A DNA stretch of 49,392 nucleotides, from contig JAGWMU010000002.1 in the NCBI GenBank assembly GCA_028873095.1, positions 1 through 49,392 of the forward strand, read 5' to 3'. Made by a program: the position numbers and the translations under genes. Shown in pieces: positions 8,729 to 19,061 of this stretch. This DNA comes from Pseudomonadota bacterium. Lineage in GTDB: Bacteria > Pseudomonadota > Gammaproteobacteria > Xanthomonadales > Rhodanobacteraceae. Within the stretch, counting starts at the first letter, position 1, and each line of letters starts with the position of its first letter. The notes under the pieces are model-generated. The model saw only the letters and a program-made list of their open reading frames with translations, was not told the DNA's origin and did no database searches.

Positions 8729-10618
8729 ATGAGCAGTCGCTACAACGCCGCCGACATCGAAGTCCTGTCCGGCCTGGATCCGGTCAAGCGCCGCCCCGGC
8801 ATGTATACCGACACCACCCGCCCGAACCACCTGGTGCAGGAGGTGGTGGACAACTCGGTGGACGAGGCGCTGGCCGGCCACGCCAGGTCGATCGAGGTGG
8901 TGGTGTTCGCCGACGGCTCGGTCGAGGTCAGCGACGACGGCCGCGGCATGCCGGTGGACATCCATCCCGAGGAAGGCGTCTCCGGCGTCGAGCTGATCAT
9001 GACCCGGCTGCACGCGGGCGGCAAATTCAGCGGCAAGAACTACAACTTCTCCGGCGGCCTGCACGGCGTCGGCGTGTCGGTGGTCAACGCGCTGTCCGAC
9101 CGGGTCGAGGTGACGATCCGCCGCGACGGCTCCGAATACCGCATGGCGTTCGCCCACGGCGACATGGTCAGTCCGCTGCAGGTCACCGGCAGCGTGGCGA
9201 AAAAGCGCAGCGGCACCACCCTGCGCTTCTGGCCGGAGGCGAAGTATTTCGACTCGCCGAAGATCTCGCTGGGCAAGCTCAAGCATCTGCTGCGCGCCAA
9301 GGCGGTGCTGTGCGCCGGCCTCAACGTGAAGCTGACCGACGAAGCCAGCGGCGAAGTGGTCGAATGGCATTACGAGGACGGCCTGCGCGACTACCTGCGC
9401 GGCGAACTCGACGGCGGCGAAGTGCTGCCGGGCGAATTGTTCGTGCACCACATGGCGCGCGACGTCGAGGGCCTGGAGGTGGCGCTGGCCTGGCTGCCCG
9501 AGGGCGACCTGGTGCAGGAGAGCTACGTCAACCTGATCCCGACCGCGCAGGGCGGCACCCACGTCAACGGCCTGCGCACCGGCCTGACCACCGCGGTCCG
9601 CGAATTCTGCGACATCCGCAACCTGCTGCCGCGCGGGGTGAAGCTGGCGCCGGAGGACGTGTGGGAGCGGCTCGCCTTCGTGCTGTCGGTGCGGCTGCAG
9701 GACCCGCAGTTCGCCGGCCAGACCAAGGAGCGGCTGTCCTCGCGGCAGACCGCCGGCATGGTCGAAAACGTCATCCACGACGCCTTCAGCCTGTGGCTCA
9801 ACCAGCATGTGGAGCTGGGCGAACGGATCGCGCAGCTGGCGATCGAACGCGCCAGCGCGCGGCTGAAGGCGGCCAAGCAGGTGGTGCGCAAGAAGATCAC
9901 CCAGGGCCCCGCGCTGCCCGGCAAGCTGGCCGACTGCACCGCCACCGACCTCAGCCGCACCGAACTGTTCCTGGTCGAGGGCGACTCCGCCGGCGGCAGC
10001 GCCAAGCAGGCGCGCGACAAGGAGTTCCAGGCGATCCTGCCGCTGCGCGGCAAGATCCTCAACACCTGGGAAGTGGAATCCACCTCGGTGCTGGCGTCGG
10101 AGGAAGTGCACAACCTGGCCATCGCGATCGGCTGCGATCCCGGCAAGGACGACCTGTCCGGGCTGCGCTACGGCAAGGTGATCATCCTGGCCGACGCCGA
10201 CTCGGACGGCCTGCACATCGCCACCCTGCTGTCGGCGCTGTTCCTGCGGCATTTCCCCCGGCTGGTCGGCGAAGGCCACGTGTTCGTGGCGATGCCGCCG
10301 CTGTTCCGCGTCGACGTCGGCAAGCAGGTGTTCTACTGCCTCGACGAGAGCGAGAAGCAGGCGATGCTGCAGCGGATCGAGCGCGAGAAGATGAAGGGCG
10401 CGGTGAGCACCACCCGCTTCAAGGGCCTGGGCGAGATGAACCCGCCGCAGCTGCGCGAATCCACCATCCACCCCGACACGCGGCGGCTGGTGCAGCTGAC
10501 CGTCGGCGACGACGACGGCACCGGCAAGCTGATGGACATGCTGCTGGCGAAGAAACGCGCCGGCGACCGCAAGGCCTGGCTGGAGGAAAAGGGCGACCTG
10601 GCGACGCTGGAAGTGTGA
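8729..10618 (+). CDS. parE: DNA topoisomerase IV subunit B
   Basis: 629 codons from the ATG at 8729 (MSSRYNAADIEVLSGLDPV), matching the usual ParE length; the open frame extends 99 bases further upstream without homology. The GHKL ATPase region shows EVVDNSVDEAL, DGRGMPVDIH and GGLHGVGVSVVNALS. The TOPRIM region shows LVEGDSAGGSAKQARD, PLRGKILN and ILADADSDGLHIATL. Together with ParC (not in the window) it decatenates daughter chromosomes, driven by ATP. The C-terminal KGLGEMNP motif is present and no GyrB-type insertion is seen, supporting ParE over GyrB. Confidence 0.95.
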   Translation: MSSRYNAADIEVLSGLDPVKRRPGMYTDTTRPNHLVQEVVDNSVDEALAGHARSIEVVVFADGSVEVSDDGRGMPVDIHPEEGVSGVELIMTRLHAGGKFSGKNYNFSGGLHGVGVSVVNALSDRVEVTIRRDGSEYRMAFAHGDMVSPLQVTGSVAKKRSGTTLRFWPEAKYFDSPKISLGKLKHLLRAKAVLCAGLNVKLTDEASGEVVEWHYEDGLRDYLRGELDGGEVLPGELFVHHMARDVEGLEVALAWLPEGDLVQESYVNLIPTAQGGTHVNGLRTGLTTAVREFCDIRNLLPRGVKLAPEDVWERLAFVLSVRLQDPQFAGQTKERLSSRQTAGMVENVIHDAFSLWLNQHVELGERIAQLAIERASARLKAAKQVVRKKITQGPALPGKLADCTATDLSRTELFLVEGDSAGGSAKQARDKEFQAILPLRGKILNTWEVESTSVLASEEVHNLAIAIGCDPGKDDLSGLRYGKVIILADADSDGLHIATLLSALFLRHFPRLVGEGHVFVAMPPLFRVDVGKQVFYCLDESEKQAMLQRIEREKMKGAVSTTRFKGLGEMNPPQLRESTIHPDTRRLVQLTVGDDDGTGKLMDMLLAKKRAGDRKAWLEEKGDLATLEV

Positions 10619-10626
10619 CCGTTTTG

Positions 10627-10664
10627 CTCCCCCTCCCCCTCGGGGAGAGGGCTGGGGTGAGGGG
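10627..10664. repeat. Dispersed C/G-rich intergenic repeat after parE
   Basis: A C-rich arm (CCCCCTCCCCCTCGGGGAG) folds against the following GAGAGGGCTGGGGTGAGGGG. This wording is a common short interspersed motif downstream of genes in proteobacteria; a partial second copy (CCTCTCCCTGGAGGG) follows near 10711. It can form a hairpin and might reduce read-through from parE, but it has no U-tract. Confidence 0.5.
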
Positions 10665-10753
10665 ACGCTCTTGCGATAAGGTTGCACCAAGGCACCGCTT
10701 ATCTCGATCCTCTCCCTGGAGGGAAAGGAAAAAATCCGCCGGAGACACTGCGC

Positions 10754-11275
10754 ATGGCCCTGCTCCCACCCATCAATCTCAATCGCTGGATCGACGAGCA
10801 CCGTCACCTGCTGCAACCGCCGGTCGGCAACAAGTGCATCGTCGACGGCGACTTCATCATCATGATCGTCGGCGGCCCGAATGCGCGCACCGACTACCAC
10901 CTCGAAGAAGGTCCGGAATTCTTCCATCAGCTCGAAGGCGAGATGGTGCTGAAGGTGCAGGACGAGGGCCGCGCCCGCGACATCCCGATCCGCGCCGGCG
11001 AGCTCTTCTATCTGCCGCCGCGGGTGCCGCATTCACCGCAACGCCTGCCCGGTTCGGTCGGGCTGGTGATCGAGCGCCGCCGCCTGCCGCACGAAAAGGA
11101 CGGCCTGCTGTGGTTCTGCGAACGCTGCAACCACAAGCTGTACGAGGAATATTTCACGCTCGGCAGCATCGAACACGATTTCCCGCCGATCTTCGAGCGC
11201 TTCTACCGCTCGCGCGAATTGCGTACCTGCGGCCAATGCGGCCACCTGAATCCCGCGCCCCCGAAATACGCGTAG
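10754..11275 (+). CDS. nbaC: 3-hydroxyanthranilate 3,4-dioxygenase
   Basis: 173 codons; the ATG at 10754 follows GCCGGAG. The cupin core gives the iron ligands in [17 protein letters not shown] (His, Glu) and VPHSPQR (His). Two C-x2-C pairs near the C-terminus (CERC and CGQC) form the rubredoxin-like second metal site of bacterial enzymes. It opens the ring of 3-hydroxyanthranilate to the precursor of quinolinate, a step of the kynurenine pathway to NAD that xanthomonads use for de novo synthesis. The other pathway genes are not adjacent. The TAG stop codon lies inside the first base-paired REP copy that follows. Confidence 0.93.
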   Translation: MALLPPINLNRWIDEHRHLLQPPVGNKCIVDGDFIIMIVGGPNARTDYHLEEGPEFFHQLEGEMVLKVQDEGRARDIPIRAGELFYLPPRVPHSPQRLPGSVGLVIERRRLPHEKDGLLWFCERCNHKLYEEYFTLGSIEHDFPPIFERFYRSRELRTCGQCGHLNPAPPKYA

Positions 11276-11428
11276 GAGCGCACCCTGTGCGCGAAAAACC
11301 CTCTCATCCGCGCAGGAGCACACCCTGTGCGCGAAAAACCCTCTCATCCGCGCAGGAGCGCACCCTGTGCGCGAAAAGCTCTTTGCACAAACACCGCAAG
11401 AGCATTCGCGCACAGGGTGCGCTCCTAC
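11272..11428. repeat. REP cluster: three direct copies (40-base period) and one inverted copy
   Basis: The 23-base unit starts GTAGGAGCGCACCC and ends TGTGCGCGA; its middle is self-complementary (GCGCAC...GTGCGC). Copies begin at 11272, 11312 and 11352, exactly 40 bases apart (the second and third begin GCAG instead of GTAG). They are followed by an inverted copy at 11406-11428, so the whole cluster can fold into a large hairpin. The GTAG head matches the style of REP elements mobilised by RAYT (TnpA-REP) transposases in Xanthomonadales. No RAYT gene is in the window. Confidence 0.85.
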
Positions 11429-11486
11429 GGCAGGCGGCCTGCCGCCAAGCGCCATCCCCGGCAATCCGCCGCCGCATGACGCATGA

Positions 11487-11522
11487 CGCCGGGCGATCCG
11501 GATTGACCCGGATCGCCCGGCG
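11487..11522 (-). terminator. Hairpin downstream of aceA
   Basis: A perfect 15-base stem (CGCCGGGCGATCCGG paired with CCGGATCGCCCGGCG) with a six-base loop lies 11 bases after the aceA stop. No U-tract follows on the minus strand. It is therefore either a 3'-stabilising hairpin or an intrinsic terminator of the GC-rich, tail-poor type. Confidence 0.65.
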
Positions 11523-11533
11523 TCGAGCCGGTT

Positions 11534-12829
<1,296 letters not shown>

Positions 12830-12868
12830 ACGTGGCTCCGTGGATGGCGATATGGTCGTGGACGGGTT

Positions 12869-14464
12869 TCAGGCGAGGCGGTCGTAGGCAGGCAGGGTCA
12901 GGAAATCCGTCAGCTGCTCGGCATGGGTCAGTGCGGAGAACAACGCGGCGGCGTCATCGACCCGCGCCGCCCCGGGAACGTCGCTTGCGCGCAAACGGTG
13001 GGCATGCGCGGCGAGTGCCTGGTCGAACAGCGCGAAGTCGATCGGCGCGTGGTCGCTGAACTCGAGCGCGCCGTGATGCAGCCACTGCCACAGCTGGGCA
13101 CGGGCGATCTCCGCGGTGGCCGCGTCTTCCATCAGGTTGTGGATCGGCACGCAGCCGAGCCCGTCGAGCCAGGCCGCGGTGTAGCGCAGCGCGACCTCCA
13201 CGTTGTTGTCGAATCCGGCACGGCTGATCGAGCCGCCGCACGGGGCGACCAGCTGGTCGCGCGTCACCCGGACATCCTCGCGCAGCACCTCCAGCTGGTT
13301 TGCCGCCGGCATGTGCTGGTCGAAGATTTCCCGCGCCACCGGCACCAGCGCCGGATGCGCGACCCAGGTACCGTCGTGGCCGGCCCGCACCTCGCGCAGC
13401 TTGTCGGCGCGCACCTTGGCCATCGCCGCCTCGTTCGCGGCGTCGTCGCCGCGGATCGGAATCTGCGCCGCCATGCCGCCCATCGCGAACGCGCCGCGGC
13501 GATGGCAGGTCTGGATCAGCAGTTCCGAATAGGCCTTCAGGAACGGCACCGTCATCGACACCTGGCCACGTTCCGGCAGCAGGCGGTCGCGATGGCCGCG
13601 CAGGGTCTTGATGTACGAAAAAATGTAATCCCAGCGGCCGCAGTTGAGGCCGACGGCACGGCGGCGCAGCGCATGCAGGATCTCGTGCATCTGGAACACC
13701 GCCGGCAGCGTCTCGATCAACACCGTGGCTTTCATGCAGCCGACCGGCAGGCCGAGCTCGCTTTCCGCCAGCGCCATCACCTCGTCCCACAGCGCTGCCT
13801 CTTCCATCGCCTCCAGTTTGGGCAGGTAGAAGAACGGCCCCCGCCCCTGCCGATGCAGGGCACGGGCGTTGTGGAAGACGAACAGGCCGAAGTCGACCAG
13901 GGCACCGGCCATCGTCTCGCCGTCGACGCTGACATGCCGCTCGGGCAGGTGCCAGCCGCGCGGGCGCACCACCAGCACCGCGGGGTTGTCGCCCACGCGG
14001 TAGTGCCTGCCCTCCGGCGAATGGAATTCGATGTTGCCGTTCACCGCATCGCGCAGGTTGATCTGGCCGTCGAGCTGGTTGGCGAAACTCGGCGCCGAGG
14101 AATCCTCGAAGTCGGCCATGAACACCTTGGCGCCGGAATTGAGCGCATTGATGATCATCTTGCGTTCGACCGGCCCGGTGATTTCCACGCGGCGATCCTG
14201 CAGCGCGGCCGGTATGGCGGCCACGCGCCAGTCGCCGCCGCGGATGGATGCGGTGTCGGCACGAAAATCCGGCAATGCGCCGGCGTCGAAGCGGGCCTGA
14301 CGGTCGCGCCTGGCCTGCAGCAGCTGCTGACGAACCGGCTCTGCAAACTGATGCAGCCGGGCCAGAAAGGCCAGTGCGTCCGGGGTCAGGATGCTTTCGT
14401 AACCGGCCCGTTGGGCACGGATCTCGACGTTGCCTGTGACGAATCGTTCTTGGGGGACTGCCAT
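12869..14464 (-). CDS. aceB: Malate synthase A
   Basis: 531 codons, the normal length of the A isoform (the G isoform is about 720). The signature KMIINALNSGAKVFMADFEDS is intact, as are VVRPRGWHLPERH (acid-base Arg region) and the TIM-barrel segment MKATVLIETLPAVFQMHEIL. It condenses glyoxylate with acetyl-CoA to malate. It is the first gene of aceB-aceA and starts 141 bases from a divergent LysR gene across an AT-rich spacer, which points to shared control of both directions. Confidence 0.96.
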   Translation of the reverse strand: MAVPQERFVTGNVEIRAQRAGYESILTPDALAFLARLHQFAEPVRQQLLQARRDRQARFDAGALPDFRADTASIRGGDWRVAAIPAALQDRRVEITGPVERKMIINALNSGAKVFMADFEDSSAPSFANQLDGQINLRDAVNGNIEFHSPEGRHYRVGDNPAVLVVRPRGWHLPERHVSVDGETMAGALVDFGLFVFHNARALHRQGRGPFFYLPKLEAMEEAALWDEVMALAESELGLPVGCMKATVLIETLPAVFQMHEILHALRRRAVGLNCGRWDYIFSYIKTLRGHRDRLLPERGQVSMTVPFLKAYSELLIQTCHRRGAFAMGGMAAQIPIRGDDAANEAAMAKVRADKLREVRAGHDGTWVAHPALVPVAREIFDQHMPAANQLEVLREDVRVTRDQLVAPCGGSISRAGFDNNVEVALRYTAAWLDGLGCVPIHNLMEDAATAEIARAQLWQWLHHGALEFSDHAPIDFALFDQALAAHAHRLRASDVPGAARVDDAAALFSALTHAEQLTDFLTLPAYDRLA

Positions 14465-14605
14465 GAGCTTGCTCCGGTCTCGTGAGACTCGAAGCTAGGC
14501 AGAAAGAATGTATTTGACAATGTAAATGTTTCAATTATTGATATTGACTTTATCAATTTATATTTCAAGATACTGAAACATTGGATGAAAATTCGGGGAA
14601 AAAGC
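14465..14605. promoter_or_regulatory. AT-rich divergent aceB / LysR control region
   Basis: This spacer is strikingly AT-rich against a GC-rich background. It holds a perfect inverted repeat TTGATA-N7-TATCAA (14538-14556), a LysR-type T-N11-A arrangement. An outer pair, TGTTTCA (14527) and TGAAACA (14574), lies at about equal distances around it. TTGACA at 14514 and TTGACT at 14544 could be -35 elements for the rightward gene. The inference is that the LysR protein binds here to control aceBA and itself; no experiment supports this. Confidence 0.6.
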
Positions 14606-15625
14606 ATGAATGCGGCGAAAAAAAGTTCGCGTCCGGCGCCGAAAACTCGTGTCGGGAACAAGCCAGTCGAGGAAAAAGCCGGTCGCTACTACTACAAGGG
14701 CAACCGCCACAAGCAACTGCGGGCGTTTGTCACGGTGGTGAAACTGGGCAGCCTGACCCGTGCGGCCGAAGCGCTGTATCTGTCGCAACCGACAATCAGC
14801 CTGCAGTTGCAGGCGCTGGAGCGCGAACTGGGCCTGAGCCTGCTCGAACGCAGCCGCCGCCGCATCAACCTCACCGATGCCGGCGAGGCACTGTACGAGC
14901 TGACCCGCCCGCTGGTGGAGGGCTGGGAAACCCTGGACGGCGATTTTCAGGCCAAGGTGAAAGGCCTGCACGGCGGCCGGCTCACCATCGCCGCCGGCAC
15001 CTCGACGATCCAGTACCTGCTGCCGGAACTGGTGCGTCGTTTCCGCGAACGCTTTCCCGCGGTGAAACTGCAACTGGCGAATGTCACCGGCAAGGACGGC
15101 CTCGCCATGCTGCGCGAGGACCAGGCCGACTTCGCGGTCGGTTCGATGCTCGACGTACCCAATGACATCGCCTGGGCACCGGTGCATCACTACGACCCGA
15201 TGCTGATCATGCCGCCGGATCATCCGCTGGCAAGCAAGGAAGAGATCGCACTGGAGGATCTGTCGCCCTACGGGCTGATCCTGCCGCCACAACGATTGTC
15301 CACTTACCGGCTGGTCGATCTGGTGTTCCAGCAGCGCCAGGTGCCGTATCAGGTCGCCATCGAAGTCGGCGGGTGGGACGTGATCAAGGAATACGTCGCG
15401 ATGGGACTGGGCATTTCGATCGTCACCGGCATCTGCATCACCGGGGCCGATCGCGGCCGGCTGGCGGTGCGCAACCTGCGCCAGTATTTTCCCCAGCGGG
15501 CCTACGGCGTGGTCATGCGCAAGGGCAAGTTTCTCAGCGCCGAGGCGCGCGCGTTCATCGACCTGATCAATCCGGGCCTGCTGACCCATCGCGACTACGA
15601 CGAGTCGGGCCATTCGCAGCGCTAA
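14606..15625 (+). CDS. LysR-family regulator, probably of aceBA
   Basis: 339 codons from the ATG at 14606, which has GGGGA seven bases upstream; a start at 14585 is possible but lacks a site. An unusual basic N-terminal tail of about 35 residues (KKSSRPAPKTR...) precedes the LysR winged helix (LRAFVTVVKLGSLTRAAEALYLSQPTIS, split over residues 41-70). The effector domain (about 125-320) has the periplasmic-binding fold and resembles the CysB/Cbl branch. It is divergent from aceB across an AT-rich spacer with a TTGATA/TATCAA palindrome, so a role in glyoxylate-shunt control is inferred. The effector is unknown. Confidence 0.85.
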   Translation: MNAAKKSSRPAPKTRVGNKPVEEKAGRYYYKGNRHKQLRAFVTVVKLGSLTRAAEALYLSQPTISLQLQALERELGLSLLERSRRRINLTDAGEALYELTRPLVEGWETLDGDFQAKVKGLHGGRLTIAAGTSTIQYLLPELVRRFRERFPAVKLQLANVTGKDGLAMLREDQADFAVGSMLDVPNDIAWAPVHHYDPMLIMPPDHPLASKEEIALEDLSPYGLILPPQRLSTYRLVDLVFQQRQVPYQVAIEVGGWDVIKEYVAMGLGISIVTGICITGADRGRLAVRNLRQYFPQRAYGVVMRKGKFLSAEARAFIDLINPGLLTHRDYDESGHSQR

Positions 15626-15741
15626 TGTCGGGCCGCTGGTCGGCCGGTCCGAGCGCACCGTCCCGGAGCATCGGTCGCAGCGGTCGCCCACAGTCAAGCT
15701 GGCGAACGCGGCAGTTCGGTTTCGATGGATTGCGGTTCGAA

Positions 15742-16677
15742 TCAGTCCCGGTTCCGCCCGATCCAGTCCCGGTACGTGCGGTAATGGTGGATGGCGAAGC
15801 CGGCGAACGAGGGATCGTTGCGCAATGCCTGCTCCACGATGCTCACGGCCTGCTCGAACGCCTTCGGACCCGCCTTGTCGAAGGTGACCTTCTCCGGCTC
15901 GTCGGGCGACACCTCGAGGCCGATCACCACCTTCTTGCCGACGCGGTCGGCGTAGGCGATCGCGCTGGCGGCGTGCGAGAGGATGCTGTCGCTGCCTTCG
16001 GCCTTGTTCCGGTAGTCCATCAAGGCGACGTAGTCGAACAGGTCGATGACGTGCTCGCTCGCCGGGCGCCTGACGCCCTTCCATTCCACCTCGATGCCGT
16101 CCAGCCAGAACGGGATGGCGGGGCCCACGGCCAGGCTGGCGTGGTACTCGCGCTTGATCTTCATCAGCGCGTCGCCCATGTCGAGGAAATCGGCGAGCAG
16201 GCGCTCGCGGGTATTGTCGTTCCACTCGTCGAGGATGTGCGGCTCGATGTCAAGGTTGGCGCCGTCGAAGCGCGCCGCGGCCGGCGCGCCCACGTTGTAC
16301 AGCACCACCCGGCGGAACATGTCCTCGGCCTGCCGGCGATAGGCGGGCAGCACGTAACGTTCCGTGTGCAGGTAGGCCGAACCCAGCAGCGCGTACACCT
16401 TCATGTGCCGCCGGTGCAGCCGCTCGATGAAGGCGCGATACAGCTCGGGATGCTCGACGATCAGGTTGTGGCCCTGGTACGCATCGGCGTAGAGGTACAC
16501 GGTGTCGATGTGCTGCGACTGCAGGTAGGCCACAGCTTCCCGTGCGACGGCCGGATCCTTGACCATGGCGTAGGAGTCGGCCTCCCAGGTCCAGACGGCG
16601 CGACTGACCCGGGCCATCGCGCCGATCGGCAGCGCGCACAGCAGCATTGTCAGGCACAGGCGGGCGACGCGGCTCAT
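15742..16677 (-). CDS. Secreted TIM-barrel (glycosidase-like) protein, last gene of envelope operon
   Basis: 311 codons. A signal peptide (MSRVARLCLTMLLCALPIGAMA) is followed by a domain that looks like a (beta/alpha)8 barrel: VWTWEADSYAMV, IDTVYLYADAY, HMKVYALLGSAYLH, FDGANLDIEPHILDEW, LAVGPAIPFWL and VALMDYRN. The DIEPH and DYRN strands end in acidic residues placed as in glycoside hydrolases, but I cannot name a family. The ATG overlaps the stop of the upstream sulfatase-fold gene (ATGA), so it is translationally coupled. By analogy with PgaB- or BcsZ-type partners it could trim or modify the polymer made by the operon; that is inference. Confidence 0.7.
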   Translation of the reverse strand: MSRVARLCLTMLLCALPIGAMARVSRAVWTWEADSYAMVKDPAVAREAVAYLQSQHIDTVYLYADAYQGHNLIVEHPELYRAFIERLHRRHMKVYALLGSAYLHTERYVLPAYRRQAEDMFRRVVLYNVGAPAAARFDGANLDIEPHILDEWNDNTRERLLADFLDMGDALMKIKREYHASLAVGPAIPFWLDGIEVEWKGVRRPASEHVIDLFDYVALMDYRNKAEGSDSILSHAASAIAYADRVGKKVVIGLEVSPDEPEKVTFDKAGPKAFEQAVSIVEQALRNDPSFAGFAIHHYRTYRDWIGRNRD

Positions 16678-19061
16678 GGCGCGCCTCCGGTCGTGCTGCC
16701 GGCATCCACCGGTATGTGGTACTGCCCTTGCCCGACGGCCTTGCCGGATTGCGGATCGGACGGGAACACCGACAGGTAGCAGCGGCTGCTGCAGGCGCCG
16801 GGACGCTGCAAGGTCAGTTGCACCTGCCGGTGTCCGTTCGCGGGCAGCTGCAGGGCGTGGCCGGAGGTTTCCTGCAGCTCGTGGCCGTCCGCGGCGGTCA
16901 GCACGGCCAGCGGCACGAAGGCACGGCTTGGTCGCGCGTCGCCGTTGTCGAAGGTGGCCGTCAGCTGCACACCCTGGCCCACCAGCGTCACCTCGGTCGA
17001 TTCCGTCGACAGGCCGTGCACGACCGGCGCATTGCCGGCCGGCTGCAGCGCCGGCGCGGCGGCCTGGTAAGCCACCAGTTTCGGCGAGGCGCCAGCGGGA
17101 TCCAGCGCCAGTTTCTGCATGAAGATCGCATTGGCCTGTTCGTAGCGCTGCAGGCGGCGCGTCGCCCAGCCGAGCGCGGCGGCATCGTCGGCCGGGATGA
17201 GGTGCATGCCGTCCTGCAGCTCGAACAATCGCCCGTCGTGCAGCCACCAGCGGCCGGCCAGGTAATCCGGCGCGCTGGTCTTGGTCTGCTGCAGGGGCAG
17301 CTGGTGGATGTTGCGGAAGCTGTCGTCCAGGTCCAGGCCGGTGCCCAGCCACGGCGTCTGTGCCGGCCGCTTCAGCCCATAGGTATGCGACAGCAGCGCC
17401 AGCAGCGACGGCGTGACATCCAGCTGCGAGGACACGGCGCGGAAGTGCCGGGCCTGCTTGAGCAGCGGCGAGAAGATGATCAGCGGCACGTGGTAGCGGT
17501 CGATGTGCTCGCCCATCGGGATCTCCGGCAGGCGGTGATCGCCGGTGATCACGAAGATGGTGTCGGCGTACCACGGCTGCTTCGCCACCGTATCGAAATA
17601 GCGGCGCAGCTCGTCGTCGGTGTAGAGGATGCTGCTGTAGATGTCGGCGCTGGCCCGATAGGAAGCGAGCTGGTCGGCGGGAATGCGCAAGTCGCGCAGG
17701 CGTTGTTCGAAGCGTGCGAGGTAGGCGTCCTGGCCCGGGAACTTGTACACGGTGTGCATGGAGATGGTCTGCATCGCCAGCAGGAACGGGCTTTGCAGTT
17801 GCGCGCTGTCGGCCAGCACGCGCGACACCAGCTCCTGGTCCGGGTAGCCCCATTCGCTGAAGGGGTTGAGCTGATAGCCGGGGCCGAAGCTCTTCCTGTC
17901 CACCAGGTGCTGCACGCCCTGCAGCTGCATGAACGCGCGCTCGTCGTCGAAGGTGGTGTCGGTGCCGTTGTAGAACGCGGTGTGGTAGCCCTGCTGCTCC
18001 AGCAGGTTGAACAGGCCCGGGCTGGGCGGCATGCGCGCACCCAGCGAGGTGAAGCCCTCCCGGGCGAACGGCGCCGAGTTGAACAGGCTGGGCAGCACGC
18101 CGAAGGTGCGGCCCTGGTTGGACAGGAAGTTGTCGAAGTACAGGCTGCGCGCCGCCAGCGCGTCGAGGAAGGGCGTGAAGCTTCCCAGCGATGCCTGCGG
18201 ACCGGAGAACGAGCGCCCCAGTCCCTCGACCACGATCACCACCAGGTTGGGCGGGCGGCCGTCCGACGTGGGCGAGAAGTACGGACCGAGCGTATCCGGC
18301 GTCCGCTCCGGGTGCAGGAACGGAAACTGCGGGTCCAGCCGCGGCTCGCCGGCGCGGGCGGTGGCCGCCTTACCCGGCGTGGATACCGCTGCGGCATCGC
18401 TCATCGACCAGCGCCAGACATCGGCGCAGAACCATGCCAGCTTGTTGCTGGCCAGGTCGCGCGCCGCGTCGTCCGGCAGCGCCCGCGCACCCGCGGGCAG
18501 CGGCGGCAGCCATGCCAGCAGGCCCGCGATCAGCAGCAGGCTGGTCCAGCGCAGGGAGCCGCCGACCCGACGGCGCGCGCACAGGTACAGGCCGCCCCAG
18601 AGCAGCAGCAGCGGCAAGGCGTAGGCCAGCACGCTGCGCGGATCGAGCGGTATGTAGCCGGACACGGTGGTACGGATTTCCGCGACGCTGTAGCCGAACA
18701 GGTCCGCCCCCAGCGGCACGTGCGCCACCTGGAAGTACTGGTCGAGCCCGGTCTGCACCACGATGAACAGCGACCACAGCACGGCCAGGGCCACGACGCG
18801 CAGCCGCTCCCGCCGCAAGGCCAGCAACGGAAGCGACAACAGCAGCAGGATCGGCACCGCGCGCAGCAGCACCAGCGCCGCCTGCGCGAATGCGATGCCG
18901 GCGATGGCCCACTTCTGGCTGCCGCCCCAGGCGACGTCGGCGACGCCCTCGGCGACCGCGCACGCCACCAGCGCGAACTGTGCCGGCAACAATGCCGGGA
19001 ATGCAGCGGAAAAGCGCGACCAGGGGTTGCCGCGGCGCGCGGAGGCCGGCAACCGTGCCAT
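16674..19061 (-). CDS. Membrane LTA-synthase-like phosphoglycerol transferase (sulfatase fold)
   Basis: About 795 codons from the ATG at 19061, which overlaps the stop of the YaiO gene (TGATG). About five N-terminal membrane helices (residues 20-230) precede a periplasmic sulfatase-type domain. Visible motifs are PNLVVIVVEGLGRSF (first metal Glu), SNQGRTFGVLPSLF (candidate Thr nucleophile), TGDHRLPEI (Asp-His metal ligands) and DRYHVPLIIFSP. This is the LtaS/OpgB branch, which moves phosphoglycerol or phosphoethanolamine from lipids to glycans. A further C-terminal region of about 200 residues, beta-rich in character, follows and is not typical. Within the operon it may decorate the polysaccharide made by the adjacent glycosyltransferase. 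Confidence 0.8.
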   Translation of the reverse strand: MARLPASARRGNPWSRFSAAFPALLPAQFALVACAVAEGVADVAWGGSQKWAIAGIAFAQAALVLLRAVPILLLLSLPLLALRRERLRVVALAVLWSLFIVVQTGLDQYFQVAHVPLGADLFGYSVAEIRTTVSGYIPLDPRSVLAYALPLLLLWGGLYLCARRRVGGSLRWTSLLLIAGLLAWLPPLPAGARALPDDAARDLASNKLAWFCADVWRWSMSDAAAVSTPGKAATARAGEPRLDPQFPFLHPERTPDTLGPYFSPTSDGRPPNLVVIVVEGLGRSFSGPQASLGSFTPFLDALAARSLYFDNFLSNQGRTFGVLPSLFNSAPFAREGFTSLGARMPPSPGLFNLLEQQGYHTAFYNGTDTTFDDERAFMQLQGVQHLVDRKSFGPGYQLNPFSEWGYPDQELVSRVLADSAQLQSPFLLAMQTISMHTVYKFPGQDAYLARFEQRLRDLRIPADQLASYRASADIYSSILYTDDELRRYFDTVAKQPWYADTIFVITGDHRLPEIPMGEHIDRYHVPLIIFSPLLKQARHFRAVSSQLDVTPSLLALLSHTYGLKRPAQTPWLGTGLDLDDSFRNIHQLPLQQTKTSAPDYLAGRWWLHDGRLFELQDGMHLIPADDAAALGWATRRLQRYEQANAIFMQKLALDPAGASPKLVAYQAAAPALQPAGNAPVVHGLSTESTEVTLVGQGVQLTATFDNGDARPSRAFVPLAVLTAADGHELQETSGHALQLPANGHRQVQLTLQRPGACSSRCYLSVFPSDPQSGKAVGQGQYHIPVDAGSTTGGAP

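Noticed and set aside
11272-11375. Three repeats at a constant 40-base period, considered as a CRISPR array
   Set aside because: The spacers between units are identical rather than unique, the unit is a GTAG-type REP with an inverted partner, and there are no cas genes.
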